Below are positions 1 through 12,000 of a stretch of DNA of 64,000 bases, one piece after another. Source of the DNA: Sabellastarte sp. h YS-2021 (lineage: Eukaryota > Annelida > Polychaeta > Sabellida > Sabellidae); assembly GCA_964017235.1 (NCBI GenBank), contig OZ024936.1, positions 58,641,028 to 58,705,027 of the forward strand, written 5' to 3'. Every line of letters begins with the position of its first letter. Position 1 is the first letter of the stretch. The notes beneath the pieces were generated by a model that had not been told where the DNA came from, made no database searches, and saw nothing but the letters and a program-made list of their open reading frames with translations. A program made the translations under genes and the position numbers.

Positions 1-76
1 TTCCTTCAGAAATACACATGTAGCCCAAAGTACAGGTTCAGGGAGTGTAGTTGGCGAGAGATGCATACAATGCCAG

Positions 77-123
77 ATCAGCCCAAACCACCCCTTAAAG
101 TTGGTCAATCTGGCTGAGATTTT
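77..123 (+). repeat. Internal duplication, copy A
   Basis: It starts with the 14-mer ATCAGCCCAAACCA, which recurs at 408-421. A gapless comparison with 408-454 gives about 35 matches in 47 columns, including a shared GTTGGTC and CTGA-ATTT pattern. A similar TGTAT(T)AGG word follows at the same 331-base offset (158-166 versus 489-496). This is an old duplication inside the unit, present in every monomer. Confidence 0.75.
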
Positions 124-198
124 CACAGGAAACTCAGTTTATATCAGAGACTGAATTTGTATTAGGCTGACCCACTCGAGGGCCACATTAAAAATTTC

Positions 199-247
199 AA
201 TTTCCGGGGTGTGGGGGGGCCCCATGCCACCCCTCAGGTAGGAAATT
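199..247 (+). other. Bulged stem-loop with hypervariable G tract at its tip (copy 1 instance)
   Basis: Three nested arms pair in order. AATTTCC (199-205) pairs with GGAAATT (241-247). GGGGTG (206-211) pairs with CACCCC (228-233). TGGGG (212-216) pairs with CCCCA (220-224). This leaves a GGG tip (217-219) and two bulges on the 3' side, TGC (225-227) and TCAGGTA (234-240). That is 18 potential base pairs in 49 bases. The feature recurs in every monomer, and its tip is where almost all length variation of the satellite occurs. Folding in DNA or RNA is inferred from complementarity only. Confidence 0.7.
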
Positions 248-348
248 TCAAGTATATCCTAATATTGCCAATCTGAAGCCCAAATTTAATTTTATGCCTA
301 TTTTAATAAATAATGAGGATATTTTAGGCGCATTTTGAGCATTACATG

Positions 349-358
349 TCTGATCAGA
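349..358. other. Perfect 10-bp palindrome TCTGATCAGA
   Basis: It equals its own reverse complement and contains TGATCA. An adjacent six-base palindrome ACATGT lies at 344-349. It recurs in all copies; the base just outside it is changed at 38510 (AGAAC). No function is recognised. Confidence 0.75.
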
Positions 359-407
359 AATTATTTTACCAAAATATTGTTCTAAATATAGCCCAAAATA
401 GATGTAA

Positions 408-454
408 ATCAGCCCAAACCAGTACCAAATGTTGGTCTATAAGTCTGAAATTTG
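408..454 (+). repeat. Internal duplication, copy B
   Basis: Partner of 77-123 at an offset of 331 bases (350 the other way round the unit). The near-half spacing suggests that the 681-bp unit derives from a fused pair of units of about 330-350 bp that have since diverged. Outside these 47 bases the similarity is weak and needs gaps. Confidence 0.7.
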
Positions 455-510
455 GCCCAAAAATCACTTGCCACATACTAAATCTGACTGTATAGGTTTT
501 GAGATTACAT

Positions 511-522
511 CTGGTATACCAG
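511..522. other. Perfect 12-bp palindrome CTGGTATACCAG
   Basis: The twelve bases equal their own reverse complement. I found no copy of the array in which it is altered, although neighbouring bases vary. Symmetric sites of this kind often bind dimeric proteins, but no known factor is recognised. Confidence 0.8.
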
Positions 523-3500
523 TGGTGTCATATGTGTCATACAGGGTTGAGGAGAGTGAAAATACAGCCTCAGATGGCTGTATCAGGAAGTGCTGATATA
601 TTCTCAATTAAGGTAGATTCAAGGTTGAAAACCATATTGATTCACACAGGAGTCGCCACTGAAATGAATTGTAGTAGTGTGTTCCTTCAGAAATACACAT
701 GTAGCCCAAAGTACAGGTTCAGGGAGTGTAGTTGGCAAGAGATGCATACAATGCCAGATCAGCCCAAACCACCCCTTAAAGTTGGTCAATCTGGCTGAGA
801 TTTTCACAGGAAACTCAGTTTATATCAGAGACTGAATTTGTATTAGGCTGACCCACTCGAGGGCCACATTAAAAATTTCAATTTCCGGGGTGTGGGGGGG
901 CCCCATGCCACCCCTCAGGTAGGAAATTTCAAGTATATCCTAATATTGCCAATATGAAGCCCAAATTTAATTTTATGCCTATTTTAATAAATAATGAGGA
1001 TATTTTAGGCGCATTTTGAGCATTACATGTCTGATCAGAAATTATTTTACCAAAATATTGTTCTAAATATAGCCCAAAATAGATGTAAATCAGCCCAAAC
1101 CAGTACCAAATGTTGGTCTATAAGTCTGAAATTTGGCCCAAAAATCACTTGCCACATACTAAATCTGACTGTATAGGTTTTGAGATTACATCTGGTATAC
1201 CAGTGGTGTCATATGTGTCATACAGGGTTGAGGAGAGTGAAAATACAGCCTCAGATGGCTGTATCAGGAAGTGCTGATATATTCTCAATTAAGGTAGATT
1301 CAAGGTTAAAAACCATATTGATTCACACAGGAGTCGCCACTGAAATTAATTTTAGTAGTGTGTTCCTTCAGAAATACACATGTAGCCCAAAGTACAGGTT
1401 CAGGGAGTGTAGTTGGCGAGAGATGCATACAATGCCAGATCAGCCCAAACCACCCCTTAAAGTTGGTCAATCTGGCTGAGATTTTCACAGGAAACTCAGT
1501 TTATATCAGAGACTGAATTTGTATTAGGCTGACCCACTCGAGGGCCACATTAAAAATTTCAATTTCCGGGGTGTGGGGGGGCCCCATGCCACCCCTCAGG
1601 TAGGAAATTTCAAGTATATCCTAATATTGCCAATATGAAGCCCAAATTTAATTTTATGCCTATTTTAATAAATAATGAGGATATTTTAGGCGCATTTTGA
1701 GCATTACATGTCTGATCAGAAATTATTTTACCAAAATATTGTTCTAAATATAGCCCAAAATAGATGTAAATCAGCCCAAACCAGTACCAAATGTTGGTCT
1801 ATAAGTCTGAAATTTGGCCCAAAAATTACTTGCCACATACTAAATCTGACTGTATAGGTTTTGAGATTACATCTGGTATACCAGTGGTGTCATATGTGTC
1901 ATACAGGGTTGAGGAGAGTGAAAATACAGCCTCAGATGGCTGTATCAGGAAGTGCTGATATATTCTCAATTAAGGTAGATTCAAGGTTGAAAACCATATT
2001 GATTCACACAGGAGTCGCCACTGAAATGAATTTTAGTAGTGTGTTCCTTCAGAAATACACATGTAGCCCAAAGTACAGGTTCAGGGAGTGTAGTTGGCGA
2101 GAGATGCATACAATGCCAGATCAGCCCAAACCACCCCTTAAAGTTGGTCAATCTGGCTGAGATTTTCACAGGAAACTCAGTTTATATCAGAGACTGAATT
2201 TGTATTAGGCTGACCCACTCGAGGGCCACATTAAAAATTTCAATTTCCGGGGTGTGGGGGGGCCCCATGCCACCCCTCAGGTAGGAAATTTCAAGTATAT
2301 CCTAATATTGCCAATCTGAAGCCCAAATTTAATTTTATGCCTATTTTAATAAATAATGAGGATATTTTAGGCGCATTTTGAGCATTACATGTCTGATCAG
2401 AAATTATTTTACCAAAATATTGTTCTAAATATAGCCCAAAATAGATGTAAATCAGCCCAAACCAGTACCAAATGTTGGTCTATAAGTCTGAAATTTGGCC
2501 CAAAAATCACTTGCCACATACTAAATCTGACTGTATAGGTTTTGAGATTACATCTGGTATACCAGTGGTGTCATATGTGTCATACAGGGTTGAGGAGAGT
2601 GAAAATAAAGCCTCAGATGGCTGTATCAGGAAGTGCTGATATATTCTCAATTAAGGTAGATTCAAGGTTGAAAACCATATTGATTCACACAGGAGTCGCC
2701 ACTGAAATGAATTTTAGTAGTGTGTTCCTTCAGAAATACACATGTAGCCCAAAGTACAGGTTCAGGGAGTGTAGTTGGCGAGAGATGCATACAATGCCAG
2801 ATCAGCCCAAACCACCCCTTAAAGTTGGTCAATCTGGCTGAGATTTTCACAGGAAACTCAGTTTATATCAGAGACTGAATTTGTATTAGGCTGACCCACT
2901 CGAGGGCCACATTAAAAATTTCAATTTCCGGGGTGTGGGGGGGCCGCATGCCACCCCTCAGGTAGGAAATTTCAAGTATATCCTAATATTGCCAATCTGA
3001 AGCCCAAATTTAATTTTATGCCTATTTTAATAAATAATGAGGATATTTTAGGCGCATTTTGAGCATTACATGTCTGATCAGAAATTATTTTACCAAAATA
3101 TTGTTCTAAATATAGCCCAAAATAGATGTAAATCAGCCCAAACCAGTACCAAATGTTGGTCTATAAGTCTGAAATTTGGCCCAAAAATCACTTGCCACAT
3201 ACTAAATCTGACTGTATAGGTTTTGAGATTACATCTGGTATACCAGTGGTGTCATATGTGTCATACAGGGTTGAGGAGAGTGAAAATACAGCCTCAGATG
3301 GCTGTATCAGGAAGTGCTGATATATTCTCAATTAAGGTAGATTCAAGGTTGAAAACCATATTGATTCACACAGGAGTCGCCACTGAAATGAATTTTAGTA
3401 GTGTGTTCCTTCAGAAATACACATGTAGCCCAAAGTACAGGTTCAGGGAGTGTAGTTGGCGAGAGATGCATACAATGCCAGATCAGCCCAAACCACCCCT

Positions 3501-4979
3501 TAAAGTTGGTCAATCTGGCTGAGATTTTCACAGGAAACTCAGTTTATATCAGAGACTGAATTTGTATTAGGCTGACCCACTCGAGGGCCACATTAAAAAT
3601 TTCAATTTCCGGGGTGTGGGGGGGCCCCATGCCACCCCTCAGGTAGGAAATTTCAAGTATATCCTAATATTGCCAATCTGAAGCCCAAATTTAATTTTAT
3701 GCCTATTTTAATAAATAATGAGGATATTTTAGGCGCATTTTGAGCATTACATGTCTGATCAGAAATTATTTTACCAAAATATTGTTCTAAATATAGCCCA
3801 AAATAGATGTAAATCAGCCCAAACCAGTACCAAATGTTGGTCTATAAGTCTGAAATTTGGCCCAAAAATCACTTGCCACATACTAAATCTGACTGTATAG
3901 GTTTTGAGATTACATCTGGTATACCAGTGGTGTCATATGTGTCATACAGGGTTGAGGAGAGTGAAAATACAGCCTCAGATGGCTGTATCAGGAAGTGCTG
4001 ATATATTCTCAATTAAGGTAGATTCAAGGTTGAAAACCATATTGATTCACACAGGAGTCGCCACTGAAATGAATTGTAGTAGTGTGTTCCTTCAGAAATA
4101 CACATGTAGCCCAAAGTACAGGTTCAGGGAGTGTAGTTGGCGAGAGATGCATACAATGCCAGATCAGCCCAAACCACCCCTTAAAGTTGGTCAATCTGGC
4201 TGAGATTTTCACAGGAAACTCAGTTTATATCAGAGACTGAATTTGTATTAGGCTGACCCACTCGAGGGCCACATTAAAAATTTCAATTTCCGGGGTGTGG
4301 GGGGGCCCCATGCCACCCCTCAGGTAGGAAATTTCAAGTATATCCTAATATTGCCAATCTGAAGCCCAAATTTAATTTTATGCCTATTTTAATAAATAAT
4401 GAGGATATTTTAGGCGCATTTTGAGCATTACATGTCTGATCAGAAATTATTTTACCAAAATATTGTTCTAAATATAGCCCAAAATAGATGTAAATCAGCC
4501 CAAACCAGTACCAAATGTTGGTCTATAAGTCTGAAATTTGGCCCAAAAATCACTTGCCACATACTAAATCTGACTGTATAGGTTTTGAGATTACATCTGG
4601 TATACCAGTGGTGTCATATGTGTCATACAGGGTTGAGGAGAGTGAAAATACAGCCTCAGATGGCTGTATCAGGAAGTGCTGATATATTCTCAATTAAGGT
4701 AGATTCAAGGTTGAAAACCATATTGATTCACACAGGAGTCGCCACTGAAATGAATTTTAGTAGTGTGTTCCTTCAGAAATACACATGTAGCCCAAAGTAC
4801 AGGTTCAGGGAGTGTAGTTGGCGAGAGATGCATACAATGCCAGATCAGCCCAAACCACCCCTTAAAGTTGGTCAATCTGGCTGAGATTTTCACAGGAAAC
4901 TCAGTTTATATCAGAGACTGAATTTGTATTAGGCTGACCCACTCGAGGGCCACATTAAAAATTTCAATTTCCGGGGTGT

Positions 4980-4990
4980 GGGGGGGGCCC
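4980..4990 (+). repeat. G8CCC tract allele
   Basis: The usual G7CCCC is replaced by eight G and three C without a change of length. The same monomer carries CCAGTCTG instead of CCAATCTG some 45 bases downstream, and the next monomer has G6. Confidence 0.85.
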
Positions 4991-7021
4991 ATGCCACCCC
5001 TCAGGTAGGAAATTTCAAGTATATCCTAATATTGCCAGTCTGAAGCCCAAATTTAATTTTATGCCTATTTTAATAAATAATGAGGATATTTTAGGCGCAT
5101 TTTGAGCATTACATGTCTGATCAGAAATTATTTTACCAAAATATTGTTCTAAATATAGCCCAAAATAGATGTAAATCAGCCCAAACCAGTACCAAATGTT
5201 GGTCTATAAGTCTGAAATTTGGCCCAAAAATCACTTGCCACATACTAAATCTGACTGTATAGGTTTTGAGATTACATCTGGTATACCAGTGGTGTCATAT
5301 GTGTCATACAGGGTTGAGGAGAGTGAAAATACAGCCTCAGATGGCTGTATCAGGAAGTGCTGATATATTCTCAATTAAGGTAGATTCAAGGTTGAAAACC
5401 ATATTGATTCACACAGGAGTCGCCACTGAAATGAATTGTAGTAGTGTGTTCCTTCAGAAATACACATGTAGCCCAAAGTACAGGTTCAGGGAGTGTAGTT
5501 GGCGAGAGATGCATACAATGCCAGATCAGCCCAAACCACCCCTTAAAGTTGGTCAATCTGGCTGAGATTTTCACAGGAAACTCAGTTTATATCAGAGACT
5601 GAATTTGTATTAGGCTGACCCACTCGAGGGCCACATTAAAAATTTCAATTTCCGGGGTGTGGGGGGCCCCATGCCACCCCTCAGGTAGGAAATTTCAAGT
5701 ATATCCTAATATTGCCAATCTGAAGCCCAAATTTAATTTTATGCCTATTTTAATAAATAATGAGGATATTTTAGGCGCATTTTGAGCATTACATGTCTGA
5801 TCAGAAATTATTTTACCAAAATATTGTTCTAAATATAGCCCAAAATAGATGTAAATCAGCCCAAACCAGTACCAAATGTTGGTCTATAAGTCTGAAATTT
5901 GGCCCAAAAATCACTTGCCACATACTAAATCTGACTGTATAGGTTTTGAGATTACATCTGGTATACCAGTGGTGTCATATGTGTCATACAGGGTTGAGGA
6001 GAGTGAAAATACAGCCTCAGATGGCTGTATCAGGAAGTGCTGATATATTCTCAATTAAGGTAGATTCAAGGTTGAAAACCATATTGATTCACACAGGAGT
6101 CGCCACTGAAATGAATTTTAGTAGTGTGTTCCTTCAGAAATACACATGTAGCCCAAAGTACAGGTTCAGGGAGTGTAGTTGGCGAGAGATGCATACAATG
6201 CCAGATCAGCCCAAACCACCCCTTAAAGTTGGTCAATCTGGCTGAGATTTTCACAGGAAACTCAGTTTATATCAGAGACTGAATTTGTATTAGGCTGACC
6301 CACTCGAGGGCCACATTAAAAATTTCAATTTCCGGGGTGTGGGGGGGCCCCATGCCACCCCTCAGGTAGGAAATTTCAAGTATATCCTAATATTGCCAAT
6401 CTGAAGCCCAAATTTAATTTTATGCCTATTTTAATAAATAATGAGGATATTTTAGGCGCATTTTGAGCATTACATGTCTGATCAGAAATTATTTTACCAA
6501 AATATTGTTCTAAATATAGCCCAAAATAGATGTAAATCAGCCCAAACCAGTACCAAATGTTGGTCTATAAGTCTGAAATTTGGCCCAAAAATCACTTGCC
6601 ACATACTAAATCTGACTGTATAGGTTTTGAGATTACATCTGGTATACCAGTGGTGTCATATGTGTCATACAGGGTTGAGGAGAGTGAAAATACAGCCTCA
6701 GATGGCTGTATCAGGAAGTGCTGATATATTCTCAATTAAGGTAGATTCAAGGTTGAAAACCATATTGATTCACACAGGAGTCGCCACTGAAATGAATTGT
6801 AGTAGTGTGTTCCTTCAGAAATACACATGTAGCCCAAAGTACAGGTTCAGGGAGTGTAGTTGGCGAGAGATGCATACAATGCCAGATCAGCCCAAACCAC
6901 CCCTTAAAGTTGGTCAATCTGGCTGAGATTTTCACAGGAAACTCAGTTTATATCAGAGACTGAATTTGTATTAGGCTGACCCACTCGAGGGCCACATTAA
7001 AAATTTCAATTTCCGGGGTGT

Positions 7022-7033
7022 GGGGGGGGGCCC
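7022..7033 (+). repeat. G9CCC tract allele
   Basis: Nine G then three C, with the linked CCAGTCTG at about 7078. The next monomer has G6 together with two private changes, CTCAAG at 7669 and GGGGTTT at 7702. Confidence 0.85.
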
Positions 7034-9064
7034 ATGCCACCCCTCAGGTAGGAAATTTCAAGTATATCCTAATATTGCCAGTCTGAAGCCCAAATTTAAT
7101 TTTATGCCTATTTTAATAAATAATGAGGATATTTTAGGCGCATTTTGAGCATTACATGTCTGATCAGAAATTATTTTACCAAAATATTGTTCTAAATATA
7201 GCCCAAAATAGATGTAAATCAGCCCAAACCAGTACCAAATGTTGGTCTATAAGTCTGAAATTTGGCCCAAAAATCACTTGCCACATACTAAATCTGACTG
7301 TATAGGTTTTGAGATTACATCTGGTATACCAGTGGTGTCATATGTGTCATACAGGGTTGAGGAGAGTGAAAATACAGCCTCAGATGGCTGTATCAGGAAG
7401 TGCTGATATATTCTCAATTAAGGTAGATTCAAGGTTGAAAACCATATTGATTCACACAGGAGTCGCCACTGAAATGAATTTTAGTAGTGTGTTCCTTCAG
7501 AAATACACATGTAGCCCAAAGTACAGGTTCAGGGAGTGTAGTTGGCGAGAGATGCATACAATGCCAGATCAGCCCAAACCACCCCTTAAAGTTGGTCAAT
7601 CTGGCTGAGATTTTCACAGGAAACTCAGTTTATATCAGAGACTGAATTTGTATTAGGCTGACCCACTCAAGGGCCACATTAAAAATTTCAATTTCCGGGG
7701 TTTGGGGGGCCCCATGCCACCCCTCAGGTAGGAAATTTCAAGTATATCCTAATATTGCCAATCTGAAGCCCAAATTTAATTTTATGCCTATTTTAATAAA
7801 TAATGAGGATATTTTAGGCGCATTTTGAGCATTACATGTCTGATCAGAAATTATTTTACCAAAATATTGTTCTAAATATAGCCCAAAATAGATGTAAATC
7901 AGCCCAAACCAGTACCAAATGTTGGTCTATAAGTCTGAAATTTGGCCCAAAAATCACTTGCCACATACTAAATCTGACTGTATAGGTTTTGAGATTACAT
8001 CTGGTATACCAGTGGTGTCATATGTGTCATACAGGGTTGAGGAGAGTGAAAATACAGCCTCAGATGGCTGTATCAGGAAGTGCTGATATATTCTCAATTA
8101 AGGTAGATTCAAGGTTGAAAACCATATTGATTCACACAGGAGTCGCCACTGAAATGAATTTTAGTAGTGTGTTCCTTCAGAAATACACATGTAGCCCAAA
8201 GTACAGGTTCAGGGAGTGTAGTTGGCGAGAGATGCATACAATGCCAGATCAGCCCAAACCACCCCTTAAAGTTGGTCAATCTGGCTGAGATTTTCACAGG
8301 AAACTCAGTTTATATCAGAGACTGAATTTGTATTAGGCTGACCCACTCGAGGGCCACATTAAAAATTTCAATTTCCGGGGTGTGGGGGGGCCCCATGCCA
8401 CCCCTCAGGTAGGAAATTTCAAGTATATCCTAATATTGCCAATCTGAAGCCCAAATTTAATTTTATGCCTATTTTAATAAATAATGAGGATATTTTAGGC
8501 GCATTTTGAGCATTACATGTCTGATCAGAAATTATTTTACCAAAATATTGTTCTAAATATAGCCCAAAATAGATGTAAATCAGCCCAAACCAGTACCAAA
8601 TGTTGGTCTATAAGTCTGAAATTTGGCCCAAAAATCACTTGCCACATACTAAATCTGACTGTATAGGTTTTGAGATTACATCTGGTATACCAGTGGTGTC
8701 ATATGTGTCATACAGGGTTGAGGAGAGTGAAAATACAGCCTCAGATGGCTGTATCAGGAAGTGCTGATATATTCTCAATTAAGGTAGATTCAAGGTTGAA
8801 AACCATATTGATTCACACAGGAGTCGCCACTGAAATGAATTGTAGTAGTGTGTTCCTTCAGAAATACACATGTAGCCCAAAGTACAGGTTCAGGGAGTGT
8901 AGTTGGCGAGAGATGCATACAATGCCAGATCAGCCCAAACCACCCCTTAAAGTTGGTCAATCTGGCTGAGATTTTCACAGGAAACTCAGTTTATATCAGA
9001 GACTGAATTTGTATTAGGCTGACCCACTCGAGGGCCACATTAAAAATTTCAATTTCCGGGGTGT

Positions 9065-9077
9065 GGGGGGGGGCCCC
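9065..9077 (+). repeat. G9CCCC tract allele
   Basis: Two extra G compared with the common form, giving a 683-bp spacing. It lacks the CCAGTCTG variant, so it probably arose independently of the G8/G9 CCC alleles. Confidence 0.85.
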
Positions 9078-12000
9078 ATGCCACCCCTCAGGTAGGAAAT
9101 TTCAAGTATATCCTAATATTGCCAATCTGAAGCCCAAATTTAATTTTATGCCTATTTTAATAAATAATGAGGATATTTTAGGCGCATTTTGAGCATTACA
9201 TGTCTGATCAGAAATTATTTTACCAAAATATTGTTCTAAATATAGCCCAAAATAGATGTAAATCAGCCCAAACCAGTACCAAATGTTGGTCTATAAGTCT
9301 GAAATTTGGCCCAAAAATCACTTGCCACATACTAAATCTGACTGTATAGGTTTTGAGATTACATCTGGTATACCAGTGGTGTCATATGTGTCATACAGGG
9401 TTGAGGAGAGTGAAAATACAGCCTCAGATGGCTGTATCAGGAAGTGCTGATATATTCTCAATTAAGGTAGATTCAAGGTTGAAAACCATATTGATTCACA
9501 CAGGAGTCGCCACTGAAATGAATTGTAGTAGTGTGTTCCTTCAGAAATACACATGTAGCCCAAAGTACAGGTTCAGGGAGTGTAGTTGGCGAGAGATGCA
9601 TACAATGCCAGATCAGCCCAAACCACCCCTTAAAGTTGGTCAATCTGGCTGAGATTTTCACAGGAAACTCAGTTTATATCAGAGACTGAATTTGTATTAG
9701 GCTGACCCACTCGAGGGCCACATTAAAAATTTCAATTTCCGGGGTGTGGGGGGGCCCCATGCCACCCCTCAGGTAGGAAATTTCAAGTATATCCTAATAT
9801 TGCCAATCTGAAGCCCAAATTTAATTTTATGCCTATTTTAATAAATAATGAGGATATTTTAGGCGCATTTTGAGCATTACATGTCTGATCAGAAATTATT
9901 TTACCAAAATATTGTTCTAAATATAGCCCAAAATAGATGTAAATCAGCCCAAACCAGTACCAAATGTTGGTCTATAAGTCTGAAATTTGGCCCAAAAATC
10001 ACTTGCCACATACTAAATCTGACTGTATAGGTTTTGAGATTACATCTGGTATACCAGTGGTGTCATATGTGTCATACAGGGTTGAGGAGAGTGAAAATAC
10101 AGCCTCAGATGGCTGTATCAGGAAGTGCTGATATATTCTCAATTAAGGTAGATTCAAGGTTGAAAACCATATTGATTCACACAGGAGTCGCCACTGAAAT
10201 GAATTTTAGTAGTGTGTTCCTTCAGAAATACACATGTAGCCCAAAGTACAGGTTCAGGGAGTGTAGTTGGCGAGAGATGCATACAATGCCAGATCAGCCC
10301 AAACCACCCCTTAAAGTTGGTCAATCTGGCTGAGATTTTCACAGGAAACTCAGTTTATATCAGAGACTGAATTTGTATTAGGCTGACCCACTCGAGGGCC
10401 ACATTAAAAATTTCAATTTCCGGGGTGTGGGGGGCCCCATGCCACCCCTCAGGTAGGAAATTTCAAGTATATCCTAATATTGCCAATCTGAAGCCCAAAT
10501 TTAATTTTATGCCTATTTTAATAAATAATGAGGATATTTTAGGCGCATTTTGAGCATTACATGTCTGATCAGAAATTATTTTACCAAAATATTGTTCTAA
10601 ATATAGCCCAAAATAGATGTAAATCAGCCCAAACCAGTACCAAATGTTGGTCTATAAGTCTGAAATTTGGCCCAAAAATCACTTGCCACATACTAAATCT
10701 GACTGTATAGGTTTTGAGATTACATCTGGTATACCAGTGGTGTCATATGTGTCATACAGGGTTGAGGAGAGTGAAAATACAGCCTCAGATGGCTGTATCA
10801 GGAAGTGCTGATATATTCTCAATTAAGGTAGATTCAAGGTTGAAAACCATATTGATTCACACAGTAGTCGCCACTGAAATGAATTGTAGTAGTGTGTTCC
10901 TTCAGAAATACACATGTAGCCCAAAGTACAGGTTCAGGGAGTGTAGTTGGCGAGAGATGCATACAATGCCAGATCAGCCCAAACCACCCCTTAAAGTTGG
11001 TCAATCTGGCTGAGATTTTCACAGGAAACTCAGTTTATATCAGAGACTGAATTTGTATTAGGCTGACCCACTCGAGGGCCACATTAAAAATTTCAATTTC
11101 CGGGGTGTGGGGGGCCCCATGCCACCCCTCAGGTAGGAAATTTCAAGTATATCCTAATATTGCCAATCTGAAGCCCAAATTTAATTTTATGCCTATTTTA
11201 ATAAATAATGAGGATATTTTAGGCGCATTTTGAGCATTACATGTCTGATCAGAAATTATTTTACCAAAATATTGTTCTAAATATAGCCCAAAATAGATGT
11301 AAATCAGCCCAAACCAGTACCAAATGTTGGTCTATAAGTCTGAAATTTGGCCCAAAAATCACTTGCCACATACTAAATCTGACTGTATAGGTTTTGAGAT
11401 TACATCTGGTATACCAGTGGTGTCATATGTGTCATACAGGGTTGAGGAGAGTGAAAATACAGCCTCAGATGGCTGTATCAGGAAGTGCTGATATATTCTC
11501 AATTAAGGTAGATTCAAGGTTGAAAACCATATTGATTCACACAGGAGTCGCCACTGAAATGAATTTTAGTAGTGTGTTCCTTCAGAAATACACATGTAGC
11601 CCAAAGTACAGGTTCAGGGAGTGTAGTTGGCGAGAGATGCATACAATGCCAGATCAGCCCAAACCACCCCTTAAAGTTGGTCAATCTGGCTGAGATTTTC
11701 ACAGGAAACTCAGTTTATATCAGAGACTGAATTTGTATTAGGCTGACCCACTCGAGGGCCACATTAAAAATTTCAATTTCCGGGGTGTGGGGGGGCCCCA
11801 TGCCACCCCTCAGGTAGGAAATTTCAAGTATATCCTAATATTGCCAATCTGAAGCCCAAATTTAATTTTATGCCTATTTTAATAAATAATGAGGATATTT
11901 TAGGCGCATTTTGAGCATTACATGTCTGATCAGAAATTATTTTACCAAAATATTGTTCTAAATATAGCCCAAAATAGATGTAAATCAGCCCAAACCAGTA

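Larger units (their letters stand above)
22..461 (+). repeat. Six GCCCAAA heptamers per monomer, one strand only
   Basis: The words GCCCAAA or GGCCCAAA occur at 23-29, 81-87, 278-284, 391-397, 412-418 and 455-461 in copy 1, and in every other copy. I found no TTTGGGC on the same strand. A given heptamer is expected about 0.04 times in 681 bases, so six is a strong excess. They may be relics of a short ancestral repeat or a protein-binding word. Four scattered copies have lost one: 17045 (deleted C), 26283 (AGGCC), 39111 (AGCAC) and 59366 (AGCAC). Confidence 0.85.
1..681 (+). repeat. Reference monomer (copy 1) with internal anatomy
   Basis: This unit serves as the map for all others. Hand count gives 267 G+C of 681 (39%) and five CpGs, at TGGCGAG (54-60), CTCGAG (176-181), CCGGGG (204-209), GGCGCA (328-333) and GTCGCC (652-657). 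It carries the stem-loop with G tract (199-247), six GCCCAAA words, palindromes at 349-358 and 511-522, and one AATAAA (305-310) that need not be functional. Single sites per unit include CTCGAG, TGATCA (351-356), ATGCAT (61-66) and CATATG (529-534). Copy 1 carries the G allele at 671 (GAATTGTAG); most copies have T there. 681 is close to four times 170, a nucleosome-like spacing, but I see no clean four-fold repeat. Confidence 0.97.

Noticed and set aside
111-121. RNA polymerase III A-box-like word TGGCTGAGATT, hinting at a tRNA-derived SINE
   Set aside because: The final G is missing, and the only B-box-like word (GGTTCAGGG) lies upstream and has two mismatches, so there is no promoter pair.
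200-215. CENP-B box near TTTCCGGGG
   Set aside because: The two CpG-containing half motifs with correct spacing are absent.
305-310. AATAAA polyadenylation signal in each monomer
   Set aside because: A six-base word in an AT-rich stretch is expected by chance, and no transcript structure supports it.
349-362. Possible hammerhead ribozyme core (CTGATCAGAAA), as known in some satellites
   Set aside because: The conserved CTGANGA core is not met (C where G is required), and no matching stems or cleavage triplet arrangement were found on either strand.
1-681. Four 170-bp nucleosome-length subunits within the 681-bp unit
   Set aside because: The length fits, but comparing the quarter points shows no consistent similarity; only the near-half duplication is supported.
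499-798. A 99-codon open frame on the + strand repeated in nearly every monomer
   Set aside because: It starts at TTG, has no recognisable domain, and is open in every copy only because the copies are identical. Distinct substitutions in it are about 16 amino-acid-changing to 4 silent, near the neutral expectation, and its variant density resembles that of the rest of the unit.
619-807. A 62-codon open frame on the - strand repeated in nearly every monomer
   Set aside because: It overlaps the + frame over almost its whole length, matches no family I know, and varies with the same neutral pattern.
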